In this document: piece by piece, positions 7,832-17,458 of the stretch | How positions within the stretch are numbered: position 1 is the first letter of the stretch | Layout of the letters: each line of letters starts with the position of its first letter | Assembly (NCBI GenBank): GCA_000154345.1 | Contig: DS480347.1 | Coordinates: 248,001 to 312,000 of the forward strand | Source: [Clostridium] leptum DSM 753 | Lineage (GTDB): Bacteria; Bacillota; Clostridia; Oscillospirales; Acutalibacteraceae | Length of the DNA stretch: 64,000 nucleotides | Direction: 5' to 3' | The notes under the pieces: generated by a model | Seen by the model: only the letters and a program-made list of their open reading frames with translations | The model's database searches: none | What the model was told of the DNA's origin: nothing | Program-made: the position numbers and the translations under genes

Positions 7832-8088
7832 AAAAAAGCTCCTCGCGTCGTAAGATTCGCATACGGTTTCAGAGAGTTTGCTTAGAGATTCACAATGATT
7901 TCAGCGGGCCTTGCGCCTATGACGTTAAATGGCAGCACGGTGAAGCCAAATTCAAATCTCATAGGCTGGGCCAAAAGCCTGTTCTCTGGAAGGCTGGCTT
8001 CCTTGAGAGGAAAGACAGCGGCAAACTTTCTCATACGCTTTCTTTAGTTTGCGGAAAGGAAGCCTGCGTTATGTGCGAAAAACGGCGT

Positions 8089-8385
8089 TTAAAATTTGGA
8101 AACAGGATCAAGCCCAATGAACCATGCCGCGGCGAGCAAAATTTGGGCGAGTACGATCAACGGGATCCCAAGCATAAATTTTTTCCTTTTGGTTTTGTGA
8201 CGGATTATTTTCATAGTAAAGTACATACCGGGACCTCCTCCCAGAATGGAAAGAAAAAGTAAACTTTTTTCCGAAATACGCCAACGGTTGATTTTTGCCT
8301 GATGTTTATCATATATTGTTATGACCGCGGCGGCAAAATTGACCGCTGCGAGCCAAACCAGGAGCCCGATAAAAAATGGGGACAA
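8089..8385 (-). CDS. DUF1294 small membrane protein
   Basis: The 98-residue protein has the DUF1294 pattern: an N-terminal membrane helix, YDKHQAKINRWRI (about 25-37), a glycine-rich helix (SILGGGPGM), RHKTKRKKF and a last membrane helix. Its function is not known. The open frame extends to 8442 without a ribosome site; AAAGGAG lies eight bases before a TTG at 8385, giving the normal family length and avoiding overlap with the divergent gene at 8417, so the TTG is taken as start. Confidence 0.85.
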   Translation of the reverse strand: MSPFFIGLLVWLAAVNFAAAVITIYDKHQAKINRWRISEKSLLFLSILGGGPGMYFTMKIIRHKTKRKKFMLGIPLIVLAQILLAAAWFIGLDPVSKF

Positions 8386-8416
8386 ACAAAACACTCCTTT
8401 GAAATTAGGTGAATGT

Positions 8417-9727
8417 ATGAACATGAAAAAATTAGCGCCCACCCTGCTCGCGATTCTGCTGCTGGCCGGAGCCGTACTGGCCGTCCATTTTTTTCAAAAA
8501 AACTCCTCCAGCGAAAAACCGGCCGCCTCCGGCGCCTCTCAGACAGCCTCCGATCAACTGGTCAACACGCCGGCCGGGGAAGAATCCCAGGCCGAACAGC
8601 CTCCAGGCGGGCAGATCGTTCTGGAGGGAGAGATGCGGGCTGTGTGGGTGCCCTATCTTTCTCTGGACCAATCTAAAATAGGGCAGGGACAGGAGGCGTT
8701 TCAAAAAGCCTTTGATGAAATTGTCAGCCAGGCTAAGGAGTATGGCTTAAACACCCTGATCGTCCACGTGAGGCCCTTTGGAGACGCTATGTACCCTTCT
8801 GAGATTTATCCCTGGTCCCATCTGCTTACCGGAACTCAGGGAGGCGATCCGGGCTTTGACCCGCTGGAATATATGGTGAGGAAAACCCACGAAGCTGGAA
8901 TGCAGTTTCACGCCTGGCTGAACCCTTTGCGGATTCAGTCAAAGGGGACGCCTAGTATTTTGGCTCCGGATCATCTGTATACCCAGTGGAGGGAGGACAG
9001 CGATCCTAACAATGACGACTGGGTGGTGGATTGGGAGGAAGGGAAATATTTTAATCCGGCGTATCCGGAGGTGCGGGAAAAAATTATCGAGGGTATCCGG
9101 GAGATCGTGGAAAACTATCCGGTGGATGCCATCCATTTTGACGATTATTTTTATCCCACCTCTGACGGGGCGTTCGACGAGAAAGCCTATCAAGCCTATA
9201 CCGAGTCCGTAGGGGAGGGAGTTCCCTTGACCTTGCCTCAGTGGCGCATTGCGAATATCAACACGCTGGTTTCCGGTGTGTACAGCGCCATAAAATCCAT
9301 CAATCCCCAGGTCCAGTTTGGAATTTCCCCGCAAGGAAATATAACCAACGATCTGAATATGGGGGCGGATGTAGAAACCTGGGCCAGCCAAAAGGGATAT
9401 GTGGATTACCTATGCCCCCAGATTTATGTGAATTTCGACCATCCGCTGCTCCCGTTTAATCAAACCGCCGACCAATGGCGGCAGATGACCACTGCCGAGG
9501 GGGTGAAGCTGTATATAGGCCTCGCGGTGTATAAGGCGGGCTCAGAGGACGCGGACAGCGGAACCTGGAACGGCAAAACCGATATTCTGCAAAGGGAGAT
9601 TGAATATTCCCGCAGCCTGGGATGCGACGGGATTATGCTGTATTCCTGGGATTACATGGATACCAGTCAGACCCAGGAGGAGGTTGCCAATGTGATCAAA
9701 ATATTTCAGGAGGGGTCTGGCAATTGA
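8417..9727 (+). CDS. GHL10-type (DUF187) family 10 glycosyl hydrolase-like secreted protein
   Basis: The 436-residue product has an N-terminal hydrophobic export or anchor segment (about 5-22), a Ser/Ala/Pro/Glu-rich linker to about 70, and a GHL10 catalytic-type TIM barrel starting MRAVWVPYLSL and containing AIHFDDYFYP. The related Bacillus YngK family is thought to act on cell-surface polysaccharide. No lipobox Cys is seen after the hydrophobic segment, so it may be secreted or N-terminally anchored. AGGTGA precedes the ATG at 8417; the longer frame from 8321 overlaps the divergent gene and lacks a ribosome site. Confidence 0.9.
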   Translation: MNMKKLAPTLLAILLLAGAVLAVHFFQKNSSSEKPAASGASQTASDQLVNTPAGEESQAEQPPGGQIVLEGEMRAVWVPYLSLDQSKIGQGQEAFQKAFDEIVSQAKEYGLNTLIVHVRPFGDAMYPSEIYPWSHLLTGTQGGDPGFDPLEYMVRKTHEAGMQFHAWLNPLRIQSKGTPSILAPDHLYTQWREDSDPNNDDWVVDWEEGKYFNPAYPEVREKIIEGIREIVENYPVDAIHFDDYFYPTSDGAFDEKAYQAYTESVGEGVPLTLPQWRIANINTLVSGVYSAIKSINPQVQFGISPQGNITNDLNMGADVETWASQKGYVDYLCPQIYVNFDHPLLPFNQTADQWRQMTTAEGVKLYIGLAVYKAGSEDADSGTWNGKTDILQREIEYSRSLGCDGIMLYSWDYMDTSQTQEEVANVIKIFQEGSGN

Positions 9728-9793
9728 AAGCTGCTTCCTGTATAATGAAATAGCAATTGCGGCTGAATTATTTGGAAAGGAAGCGAGAGAGGT

Positions 9794-10834
9794 ATGTTGA
9801 AAGCGTTATTCATCGGCGGCACCGGAATTATCAGTTCCGGGATCACCAGGGCGCTGGCAGAAAATGCGGACTGGGAGCTGACCATCTTAAACCGAGGCAA
9901 GCGGGCGATGGAGGTTCCGGAAAACGTCAGGGTCTGGACCGGCGATATCGACAACAGAGAGGCTGTGGAAAAGCTGCTGGAGGGACAGTTTTTTGACGTG
10001 GTGGCGGATTTTATCGCTTTTACACCAGAGCAGGTAAAGCGGGATTTAGGTTATTTCCGGGGAAAATGCGGCCAGTATTTCTTTATCGGAACCGGGTCGG
10101 CGTATCAAAAGCCGCTGATGAGCCCAGTGATTACGGAAAGCACTCCGCTGAAAAATCCTTATTGGCAGTATTCCAGAGACAAAATCGCCTGCGAAGAGCT
10201 GCTGATGGCGGAAAACCGGAGCAGCGGCTTTCCGGTGACGATCGTTCGGCCCGCCCACGTTTACTATGAAAGGATGATGCCCTTTGCCATTGGCGGCGAT
10301 ACGGAATTTTGGCAGGTGATCTGCCGCATGCGGCAGGGAAAACCGGTAATCGTTCCGGGAGACGGCACGTCTCTGTGGACCCTGACCCATAACCAGGACT
10401 TCGCCAAGGGCTTTATCGGGCTGATGGGAAACATCCATGCCGTCGGGGAGGTGGTGCAGATCACCACCGACGAGGTGCTGACCTGGAATCAGATATACCG
10501 TTTAAGCGCTCAGGCATTGGGCGTGGAAGCGAGGCTGGTGCATATTTCCAGCGATTTTCTGATCGCCTGCGATCCTTCTCTGGAGGGTCCGCTTTTGGGG
10601 GATAAAAGCGTCAGCGTCATGTTTGACAACAGCAAGCTGAAGCGGCTGGTGCCAGGTTTTCACGCGGAAATCCGGTACGATCAGGGTGTGCGCCGGACCG
10701 CCGATTATGTGCTGTCCCATCCGGAGGTGCAGATTCCTAACCCGGAATTTGACCAATGGTGCGACGACGTAATTGAGGCCCACAGCCTGGGAATGCAAAG
10801 CTTTATCGCCCGGCATCCCAGAAAATATCTGTAA
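9794..10834 (+). CDS. NAD(P)-dependent epimerase/dehydratase (extended SDR)
   Basis: The 346-residue protein has an extended short-chain dehydrogenase Rossmann fold: the dinucleotide loop GGTGIIS (8-14), an acidic GDIDN after beta-3 and the active-site pair in YSRDK. Members modify nucleotide sugars or reduce activated carbonyls; no specific substrate can be assigned. GAGAGGT just before the ATG suits the start. It is 66 bases after the GHL10-like gene on the same strand and is followed by a strong terminator, so the two may form one transcript. Confidence 0.88.
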   Translation: MLKALFIGGTGIISSGITRALAENADWELTILNRGKRAMEVPENVRVWTGDIDNREAVEKLLEGQFFDVVADFIAFTPEQVKRDLGYFRGKCGQYFFIGTGSAYQKPLMSPVITESTPLKNPYWQYSRDKIACEELLMAENRSSGFPVTIVRPAHVYYERMMPFAIGGDTEFWQVICRMRQGKPVIVPGDGTSLWTLTHNQDFAKGFIGLMGNIHAVGEVVQITTDEVLTWNQIYRLSAQALGVEARLVHISSDFLIACDPSLEGPLLGDKSVSVMFDNSKLKRLVPGFHAEIRYDQGVRRTADYVLSHPEVQIPNPEFDQWCDDVIEAHSLGMQSFIARHPRKYL

Positions 10835-10900
10835 GGAGCACTTGCCGAAAATTCATAAAGCAGTTTGTTGTATAGACTTGTTTTAGAAAAAGCACACTGA

Positions 10901-10945
10901 AAAAACGGCGGCCGGCGGAAAATCCGGGAACCGCCGTTTTTGTTT
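10901..10945 (+). terminator. Intrinsic terminator after the SDR gene
   Basis: AAAAACGGCGG (10901-10911) pairs with CCGCCGTTTTT (10931-10941), followed by more T. It can work in both directions. Confidence 0.85.
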
Positions 10946-11121
10946 TCCAAATTTTTTGCCGCCTAGAAAAACGAAAAACTCGAAATCCGGCCGTGCGTCT
11001 ATGGCAGGCGGGCGGCGTCTCTATTTGAATCATTGAGCGGCAGGACAAAATCAGGAAAAAAGAGCTAAAATCAGAAGCCTTTCGGATTGCGGCTGATCTT
11101 ATGATTCAACGGCCGATCCGC

Positions 11122-11979
11122 TCAGGGAACCAGATGCACGTCCATTTGAGGATAAGGAATGGTGATGCCGGCCTGGTCAAAGGCAAGCTTTACCTGTTCC
11201 TCCAGGGCATAATGGAGATCCCAGTAATCAGAAGTATTGCACCAAACCTTCAAAGCCAGCGTCACGCCGCTTTCATCCTGGCTGAAAACGCCGATAATGC
11301 TTTCCTCCCGGCGGACAACCCTCGGATCCTGGTCGATCAGCCTTTGAAGGATGCCTTTGGCCTGCTGGATATCATCGTTGTAGCCAATAGAAAAATTCAG
11401 ATCCAGCCTGCGGGTTTCCTGGGCGGTATAATTTACCACGTTGTTGGCGGAAACCCGGGAGTTGGGCAGAATCACGTTTTTATTGTCCGCGGTGATCAGT
11501 GTGGTAAACATCAGCTCGATTTTGTAAACGGTGCCCTCCAGCCCCTCGATTTCAATATAATCTCCTACCTTAAAGGGCTTAGTGATGATAATCAGAATGC
11601 CGCTGGCCACATTGGAGAGGCTGTCCTTCACCGCCAGGGCGATGGCCACCGCGGCGGCGCCTAACGCGGCAATGATGGAATTGATCTGCAGGCCGAGCTG
11701 AGCGGCCACTACCAGAAGCAGGACGATCCACAGGCAGATTTTTAGAGCGGAATTCACAAAGGACGTCACGCCCGCGTCGGTTTTCCCGCGGGACATGGCC
11801 TTCTTCACGGAACGGCAGATCCATTTTACCAAGTACCAGCCTACCAGCAGGATCACAATGGCGGCAACCAGCCGCGGCAGATAGGACTTGCCCCATTCTA
11901 AAAAGGAATCCCAAAAAGAGCTGAAGTGGGTGGCGAGCTCCTCCGGTGTTTGAGACGATGCTGTCAAAAATTGTGGCAT
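11122..11979 (-). CDS. Small-conductance mechanosensitive channel (MscS family)
   Basis: The 285-residue protein has three N-terminal membrane helices, then the pore-lining, Gly/Ala-rich segment (AALGAAAVAIALAVKDSLSN) and the beta domain (KPFKVGDYIEIEG) typical of MscS. It opens under membrane tension and releases solutes during osmotic down-shock. AAGGAGGAG precedes the ATG. It is divergent from the cohesin-like gene. Length matches the standard single-core MscS type. Confidence 0.95.
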   Translation of the reverse strand: MPQFLTASSQTPEELATHFSSFWDSFLEWGKSYLPRLVAAIVILLVGWYLVKWICRSVKKAMSRGKTDAGVTSFVNSALKICLWIVLLLVVAAQLGLQINSIIAALGAAAVAIALAVKDSLSNVASGILIIITKPFKVGDYIEIEGLEGTVYKIELMFTTLITADNKNVILPNSRVSANNVVNYTAQETRRLDLNFSIGYNDDIQQAKGILQRLIDQDPRVVRREESIIGVFSQDESGVTLALKVWCNTSDYWDLHYALEEQVKLAFDQAGITIPYPQMDVHLVP

Positions 11980-11993
11980 TTTTCTCCTCCTTA

Positions 11994-12022
11994 TTGTTCC
12001 GTACCAGTTTCTGTGTTATGAT
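11994..12022 (+). promoter_or_regulatory. Candidate promoter for the cohesin-like gene
   Basis: TTGTTC (11994-11999), a 17-base spacer and TATGAT (12017-12022), about 80 bases before the ATG at 12107. Both boxes are imperfect. Confidence 0.4.
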
Positions 12023-12106
12023 GATAACATATTCGATTTTAATCGGTTCGATGGCGTTATGATACCATAAATGGGAGCGTAAGTTCAAGAGAAGCGGGGG
12101 AGTTGT

Positions 12107-12913
12107 ATGAAAAGAACCGGCAATTCCGGTAAAAGGGGGAAAACGGTGCTGGCGCTCTTCCTATGCCTGATTTTCTTTGCAGGCGGCGCCGGTGCTTTGG
12201 AGATCCAGCCCGGAGAGCTTTCCCTGTCGGCGGCGGAAAGCGGACAATCCTCCGGCAGGCTCTTTGAAATGCGGCTTCGTTTTGCGCCCGACGGGACTCA
12301 GATTTTAGATTCTTACCGGATAGAAATCAGCTATGATCCCAAGGCCCTGGAGTTTTCCAGCGGTAAAATCCTATCCGACCGCTTTAACGGAAGCTTTGAA
12401 ATGATCGAGGATGACGGCCTGCTGTCGGTCATCTATCTGGCGGAGGAAAGTGACGTGATGCGGGAAGAAACGGATATGGCTCTCCTGCGGTTCAGAACCC
12501 GGGAACCGGATTTTTCCGGGACCACGGCCTTGGCGCTGACAAATAAGCTCACCGGAGAGACGGAAAGCTGGAGCTTGGAGTTTGCTTCCGGCGCTGTTGC
12601 GGGCGAGGCTGTGAAAACCACAGCTTCCAAAGCCTCCGGCAGAACGGGTTCATCCAAAGCAGGCTCCTCGAGGTCTGGGACAAAATCGTCGAAGGCGTCG
12701 GAAGAGAAAGGCGCTTCCTCCTCTGTTCTGATGGTGGCCGGAAGCCATAGGGAAAGCAATGTAAACTCCGGCTTGCCGGCGGCCTTGCAGACAGCGCTTT
12801 TGGCGGCGCTGGTGGTGATTCTGTCGGCTCTTGTTGCCGTAGTGGTGAAAAATAGAAAAAAGCCCCGGAATTCCAGCGGAAAGGGTCCTGGAAATGGGGA
12901 AAAAACCTTGTAA
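12107..12913 (+). CDS. Surface protein with cohesin-like domain and C-terminal membrane anchor
   Basis: The 268-residue protein has a signal peptide (about 1-31, ending GGAGA), a beta-rich domain (about 33-165) with the cohesin-type pattern ISYDPKALEFSSGK and LLRFRTREP, a Ser/Thr/Lys-rich linker (about 170-215), one membrane helix (about 226-247) and a basic tail. Cohesin domains bind dockerins in cellulosomes, but the same fold occurs alone in many surface proteins, and no dockerin is present in this window. It is probably anchored in the cytoplasmic membrane with the domain outside. The MORN gene follows 81 bases downstream on the same strand. Confidence 0.75.
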   Translation: MKRTGNSGKRGKTVLALFLCLIFFAGGAGALEIQPGELSLSAAESGQSSGRLFEMRLRFAPDGTQILDSYRIEISYDPKALEFSSGKILSDRFNGSFEMIEDDGLLSVIYLAEESDVMREETDMALLRFRTREPDFSGTTALALTNKLTGETESWSLEFASGAVAGEAVKTTASKASGRTGSSKAGSSRSGTKSSKASEEKGASSSVLMVAGSHRESNVNSGLPAALQTALLAALVVILSALVAVVVKNRKKPRNSSGKGPGNGEKTL

Positions 12914-12994
12914 AAACCGCAGCTTTATTATATGATAAAGAGTAAGTAAGAATTCCATATCGAACTACCAACACCGTACAGTGGGGGCTAAAAA

Positions 12995-15895
12995 ATGGCA
13001 GAAATCATGGAACAGCAGCTTCAGAACCTATATACCGTCTATTATCAAAAATACGACGGCGCTTTGCTATATCACGACGGACTTTACGACGTGCGGAGGG
13101 CCTACTTTACCTCGGGCGGCAAACGCCAAAAGAATAAAGTGGTGAAGGAGGCTGACGGCGTTTCCTACCGGTACTCCTATTTGATGGAGCGGGGACAGCC
13201 CTTGAAATGGAAAAAGCTGGAGGGCTTCCGGCAGGTGGAAATCAGTGAACCGGACGCCGCCGGCGGGTATCACATTTTGACGCAGGACGAAAACAAAAAG
13301 GTTGTCAAAATCGCTTATTACGACCGGGACCATCTTTGGAAGCGGACGGATTATTATTCTCCCCGCCTGCGGCAGCAGCCCATGGAGATATTGGAGCCAG
13401 GAGAAAACGGCGTTCTTTTGCTCCGTGAGCTGAAGGCCGGGCGGTACGATGATGCCCGGGCGCTGTATCCCTGCAAGGTTCCTAAGAGCCCGGAGGCGGA
13501 AAGCTTTTTGTCCAATCAGGTCCCGGTTCCGGAGTTCACCGTCCGGAGCCAGTCGGGAGATTTTTATTACTGTGAACAGGAGCTGGCCCAGAAACGGGAG
13601 GCCTTGCTGGAGGAATATCAGAGAGGCGGAGGAAAGGCCCCGCAAACTGTGTTCCAGGAGGAAGCAGGCGGACAGAACGCCGTCTCGGAACCTCAGGATG
13701 AGGACAGGCCGGACCGAGAGGGAGGCTTCACTGTCGCTTCTCAGAAGCCTGACCCGGAAAAGCCGGAGGACAATTCCTACGAATGGGGCGCCGGGGATTC
13801 GGCGTTTGAAAAATACAAGGAAGAGCCGGAACAGTCTTCCGGCGTCAAATATACCGAGGAATACGAATATCCCTACCAAGAGCCTAAGCCGGAGGAAAAA
13901 ACGGCCGTGTCTGCTGCTGGCACAGGGCCGGAAGCGGCGGGATCGGGAGAGGAGCCTGCCTACCGGTACGACCGGGTCGAGGAGAGGGAACCGGAGAAAA
14001 ACAGCCGGCAGCAGGAATACGTTCCCACCGCGCAGCCGGCTCCGGTTTCGGAGGAGGAGAAGCCTTCTCCCAGGCGCTATAACGTGGCGGTAAAGCCAAT
14101 GAGCGCCGATACTTACACCGCCAGCGACAGGATCGCCCCGCCCGCCGTGAAGGAAGCGGTCGCCCAGGAGGACGGCGGCGCGGAAACCCCCTATGCGGAA
14201 AAGGGCGAGCTGAAGGATCTGTGCAACGGCGTGATGAACGGCTGTCCTTATATCGCTATGGGGAAAATGAGCATCTGCGTTTCTCCGGAGGAATGCTACT
14301 ATTACTTCGGCAGCGTGGAGGACGGTCTGCGGGAGGGCAGGGGCCGCACCGCCATGATGGATGGGGGCACCGCCTTTGAGGGCGGTTACCTGCACGACCA
14401 AAGGGACGGCTTCGGCACCTATTACTATAAATCAGGTAAGCTTTGCTATGCCGGCGATTGGAAGGAAAACCGCCGGAACGGTATGGGCGTCTCGTTTAAG
14501 GCCAGCAACGGCTCCTGCTACGCTGGCTTTTGGAATCAGGACAGCCCGGTAGGCCCGGGAGCCCTGCTGAGCAAGGAAAAGGGGTTGGTTTACGCCGGCT
14601 ATTTTGAGGACGGCAAACGAAGCGGCGCCGGGGTTTCCTTTCAGCCGGAGGACCGCTCCCTGTTTATCGGCCAGTGGAGAAACGGCGTCCAGCAGCTGAA
14701 GGGCACCTTGGTGGACCAGGATGGAACCCTGCTGTACTCCGGGGGCTTTGCCAACGGTAAACGAAGCGGCACCGGCACTGAATACGATCCGAACGGCCAG
14801 GTCCGCTATACCGGAAAATGGGCGGAAAACGCCTGGAACGGAGAGGGCGTCTGGTACCGTGAGGACGGCCACGTGATCAAGGGACAATTCCGCAGCGGCG
14901 CGGTGGATGGACAGGCTGTAGAGTACAGCAAAAACGGCGTCAAGCTGTATGAGGGCGGTTTTGAAAACGGCGTGTACAGCGGCAGGGGCTGCCGTTATTT
15001 CCCCGGAGGCGGGCGGTATGAGGGCAGCTTTCTGGCTGGGAAACCAGTAGGCTGGCTTTCGGGCTACGACGCCGACGGAAACCTGGTGTACGAGGGGCAT
15101 TGGGAAAACGACGAGTTCCAGGGCCAGGGCCGGTATTTTTCCAATGGGGAAAAGGTATATGAGGGAGAGTTCTCCCATAATCAGTTTGAGGGCCAAGGAC
15201 TGGAATATCAAAACGGCGAGATTGCCTATCGGGGCGGCTATGTGTGCAGCAGCCGGGAAGGCCTGGGCGTTTTGTACGAAAACGGAGAGCCCAGGTACGC
15301 GGGCGAATTCCGCCAAAACCGGATGCACGGAAGAATCAATGAGATTCAAAACGGCCGGGTACTGGCGGAATGTGTGTATCAGGATGGCGTTCTGCGGTAC
15401 GAGAAGCGATATTCCCTTTCTGACGGAAAGCCTTATTTAGCGTTTGAAGGCTTTATGAAAAATGGAAAGCCCGGCGGCATGGGATGCCGGTATAACCCAT
15501 ATGGCGAAAAGGTGGAGGAAGGCCTTTACCAGGACGGCGAGCTGGCGAAAAGTATGCAGGTGGCGCCGAAAAAAATGCCCTTGCTGCCGGAGAATCCGGA
15601 AAATCCAGCTTACGAGGCTTACCGCAAGGGCCCGGAATATGGAATCGAACTGTCGGTTTGCGGCGGAATTTACACCGGCGTCCTGAAAAACGGCCTTCCG
15701 AACGGCCGGGGGACCCTTCTGCGGGGCGACCATAGGTATACCGGAGAGTTTATCAATGGGGCTCCTGCCGGCCGGGGTGTGCTGTATCAAAATGACGGTA
15801 CCATTATCGAAGGAAAATTCTTTATGGAGCCGGCCGGATTTACAGGCCTTAGGCATCTTGCTTTTGAAAACGGGATTGAATATTGGTATCAATAA
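12995..15895 (+). CDS. Large MORN-repeat protein
   Basis: The 966-residue protein has three parts. Residues 1-220 form an unfamiliar N-terminal domain. About 220-400 is a Pro/Glu-rich, probably disordered stretch. The remainder is a long array of roughly 18-20 MORN-type repeats (YxGxWxxGxxxGxG, for example YAGDWKENRRNGMGV and YTGKWAENAWNGEG), interrupted near 840-880. MORN arrays form elongated beta structures; in bacteria their roles are largely unknown. There is no signal peptide or membrane helix, so it is likely cytoplasmic. It ends at a terminator and follows the cohesin-like gene. No assignment of function is possible from sequence alone. Confidence 0.85.
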   Translation: MAEIMEQQLQNLYTVYYQKYDGALLYHDGLYDVRRAYFTSGGKRQKNKVVKEADGVSYRYSYLMERGQPLKWKKLEGFRQVEISEPDAAGGYHILTQDENKKVVKIAYYDRDHLWKRTDYYSPRLRQQPMEILEPGENGVLLLRELKAGRYDDARALYPCKVPKSPEAESFLSNQVPVPEFTVRSQSGDFYYCEQELAQKREALLEEYQRGGGKAPQTVFQEEAGGQNAVSEPQDEDRPDREGGFTVASQKPDPEKPEDNSYEWGAGDSAFEKYKEEPEQSSGVKYTEEYEYPYQEPKPEEKTAVSAAGTGPEAAGSGEEPAYRYDRVEEREPEKNSRQQEYVPTAQPAPVSEEEKPSPRRYNVAVKPMSADTYTASDRIAPPAVKEAVAQEDGGAETPYAEKGELKDLCNGVMNGCPYIAMGKMSICVSPEECYYYFGSVEDGLREGRGRTAMMDGGTAFEGGYLHDQRDGFGTYYYKSGKLCYAGDWKENRRNGMGVSFKASNGSCYAGFWNQDSPVGPGALLSKEKGLVYAGYFEDGKRSGAGVSFQPEDRSLFIGQWRNGVQQLKGTLVDQDGTLLYSGGFANGKRSGTGTEYDPNGQVRYTGKWAENAWNGEGVWYREDGHVIKGQFRSGAVDGQAVEYSKNGVKLYEGGFENGVYSGRGCRYFPGGGRYEGSFLAGKPVGWLSGYDADGNLVYEGHWENDEFQGQGRYFSNGEKVYEGEFSHNQFEGQGLEYQNGEIAYRGGYVCSSREGLGVLYENGEPRYAGEFRQNRMHGRINEIQNGRVLAECVYQDGVLRYEKRYSLSDGKPYLAFEGFMKNGKPGGMGCRYNPYGEKVEEGLYQDGELAKSMQVAPKKMPLLPENPENPAYEAYRKGPEYGIELSVCGGIYTGVLKNGLPNGRGTLLRGDHRYTGEFINGAPAGRGVLYQNDGTIIEGKFFMEPAGFTGLRHLAFENGIEYWYQ

Positions 15896-15899
15896 GCCG

Positions 15900-15928
15900 A
15901 AAGGGCGGGCGGAAGCCTGCCCTTTCCT
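15900..15928 (+). terminator. Hairpin terminator after the MORN gene
   Basis: AAAGGGC-GGGC pairs with GCCT-GCCCTTT (15900-15925), starting just past the stop codon. Confidence 0.7.
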
Positions 15929-16120
15929 ATGATGCCGCTTTGATGCCGTTTATAGCTTGGAAGGCCGGGCTTCTCGGCTGAACCGGCGCTGTTTTTGAAA
16001 CGGTATAGAGTGGATTCTTGACGTAAGACGAAGAACGGCTGCCTTACAGCCTGAAAAATGCTGAGACGCCTGTTTTCACCAGGCGGGTTTTGTAAAATTC
16101 CAAAGAATAAGGAAGTGAGC

Positions 16121-17458
16121 GTGTTGGATTGGCTGGAAATGCACAACCTGGAATTTGGAGAATGTACCGTATTGGGAAGCCTGGAGGGAAATATCCTGAT
16201 GGTGGACTGCGGCTCCATGAATGTAAAAATCCGGGAATCGGATATGGAGGTCACGGATTATGTGGAAAACAATATCGTCCCACGTTATTTCGACGCCAAG
16301 GAGCGTTCCTTCCTGCTGACGCATTTTCACCGGGATCATATGAGCGGCCTGCGCTATTTGCTGAAGCGGGATCACGGCTTTTTTCACCGGGTGTTTGTGC
16401 CGGCGGCCTCTGTCAATCGGGAGGGAAGGGCGCTGCTTATTGAGTTTGCCCTTTATGTATTTGCTTTTTTAGGCCGGCAGAGCGAGTATTCCCAGATGAG
16501 CGTCAGCGCCCTGCGGATTTTTGAACGCCTTCATTATGCTCTGGGAATCGGCAATGTGTATTCCTTAAGCAGAGGGTCTCAATTTGACTTTGAGGGAGTC
16601 GCCTATGATGTTTTATGGCCCGCCGCGGGAGGCTATCCGTTTTCCCCGCTGCTTACCGAGATCGTGGAGGAGCTCGACGTATGCCTTTCCTCGCCCTTTT
16701 TAGGCAGAGGAGCGCCGGAATTTCTGGCTTTGAAAAACGAATTCTGCGGCGAGTACCTGCGGCTGTGCCAGCTGACGTCGCCCCAGAACCGGGGGTATCT
16801 GGGGGATATGGAGGAATCTCTTTCCCGCTGCAAAAGGCTGCTGGATAAAATAGAGGCCATGGCGCCCAGCCTGCAGTTGATTCCGGCGGCTCAGAATATC
16901 ATCGAAATTTTAAGCCGCCCGGCTGTGCGGGAGGAATACGCCAACGCTCAAAATACGGCCAGCATTGTGTTTCAAAATCACAGAACCCGGGAGGCCAGCC
17001 TGGATGATATCATCATGACCGGCGACGCGACTCCGGAAACCTTTGATCAAATCGCGGAGGAGCTTTACGACGCTTATTATATTTTTAAAGCGCCCCACCA
17101 TGGCACCGCCAGCAGCTGGTCCCATTTGTTCAAGGATATTTTAAAATCCCATATCCTGATTTCCAATGGGGACTACCACGCCGCCGGAGGCGTCTGCATG
17201 GAATGGGCGGAGGACGAGGGGATCAAGCACTGCGCCAACAACGCCGCCTGCGCTTGGTTCCAGGAAAAGGGCAGCTGCTGTAACCGAACCGCCTATTGCT
17301 GGGAGGTCTGTGAAAAGGGAGCGATGACTCTGCGGTGTCCCAAGGTGGCCGGAGGCGCTCGGGATTCCGGCTGCGGGATCTATGTGATCTCCTTCCAGTC
17401 GGATCGGGGCTGCTTCTGCGACGGGGATGAAACGCCCTCCAAAACCCGGAAGCTTTAG
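16121..17458 (+). CDS. Metallo-beta-lactamase-fold hydrolase (ComEC/Rec2 C-terminal-like)
   Basis: The 445-residue protein carries the metal motif HFHRDH (His68, His70, Asp72, His73), a later GDATP and the histidine pair APHHG near 326. The order resembles the stand-alone ComEC-type beta-lactamase-fold proteins thought to act on nucleic acids or phosphodiesters. A long helical insert lies between the first and later metal sites, and the last 80 residues are rich in cysteine (eleven or so), perhaps binding a further metal. GTG at 16121 follows AAGGAA; the frame extends to 16058, but that part overlaps a terminator-like hairpin (16068-16086) and lacks a ribosome site. Confidence 0.75.
   Translation: MLDWLEMHNLEFGECTVLGSLEGNILMVDCGSMNVKIRESDMEVTDYVENNIVPRYFDAKERSFLLTHFHRDHMSGLRYLLKRDHGFFHRVFVPAASVNREGRALLIEFALYVFAFLGRQSEYSQMSVSALRIFERLHYALGIGNVYSLSRGSQFDFEGVAYDVLWPAAGGYPFSPLLTEIVEELDVCLSSPFLGRGAPEFLALKNEFCGEYLRLCQLTSPQNRGYLGDMEESLSRCKRLLDKIEAMAPSLQLIPAAQNIIEILSRPAVREEYANAQNTASIVFQNHRTREASLDDIIMTGDATPETFDQIAEELYDAYYIFKAPHHGTASSWSHLFKDILKSHILISNGDYHAAGGVCMEWAEDEGIKHCANNAACAWFQEKGSCCNRTAYCWEVCEKGAMTLRCPKVAGGARDSGCGIYVISFQSDRGCFCDGDETPSKTRKL

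Noticed and set aside
13067..14401. 444-codon open frame on the minus strand inside the MORN gene
   Set aside because: It is a shadow of the GC-rich, repetitive MORN frame; it has no ribosome site and no domain pattern.
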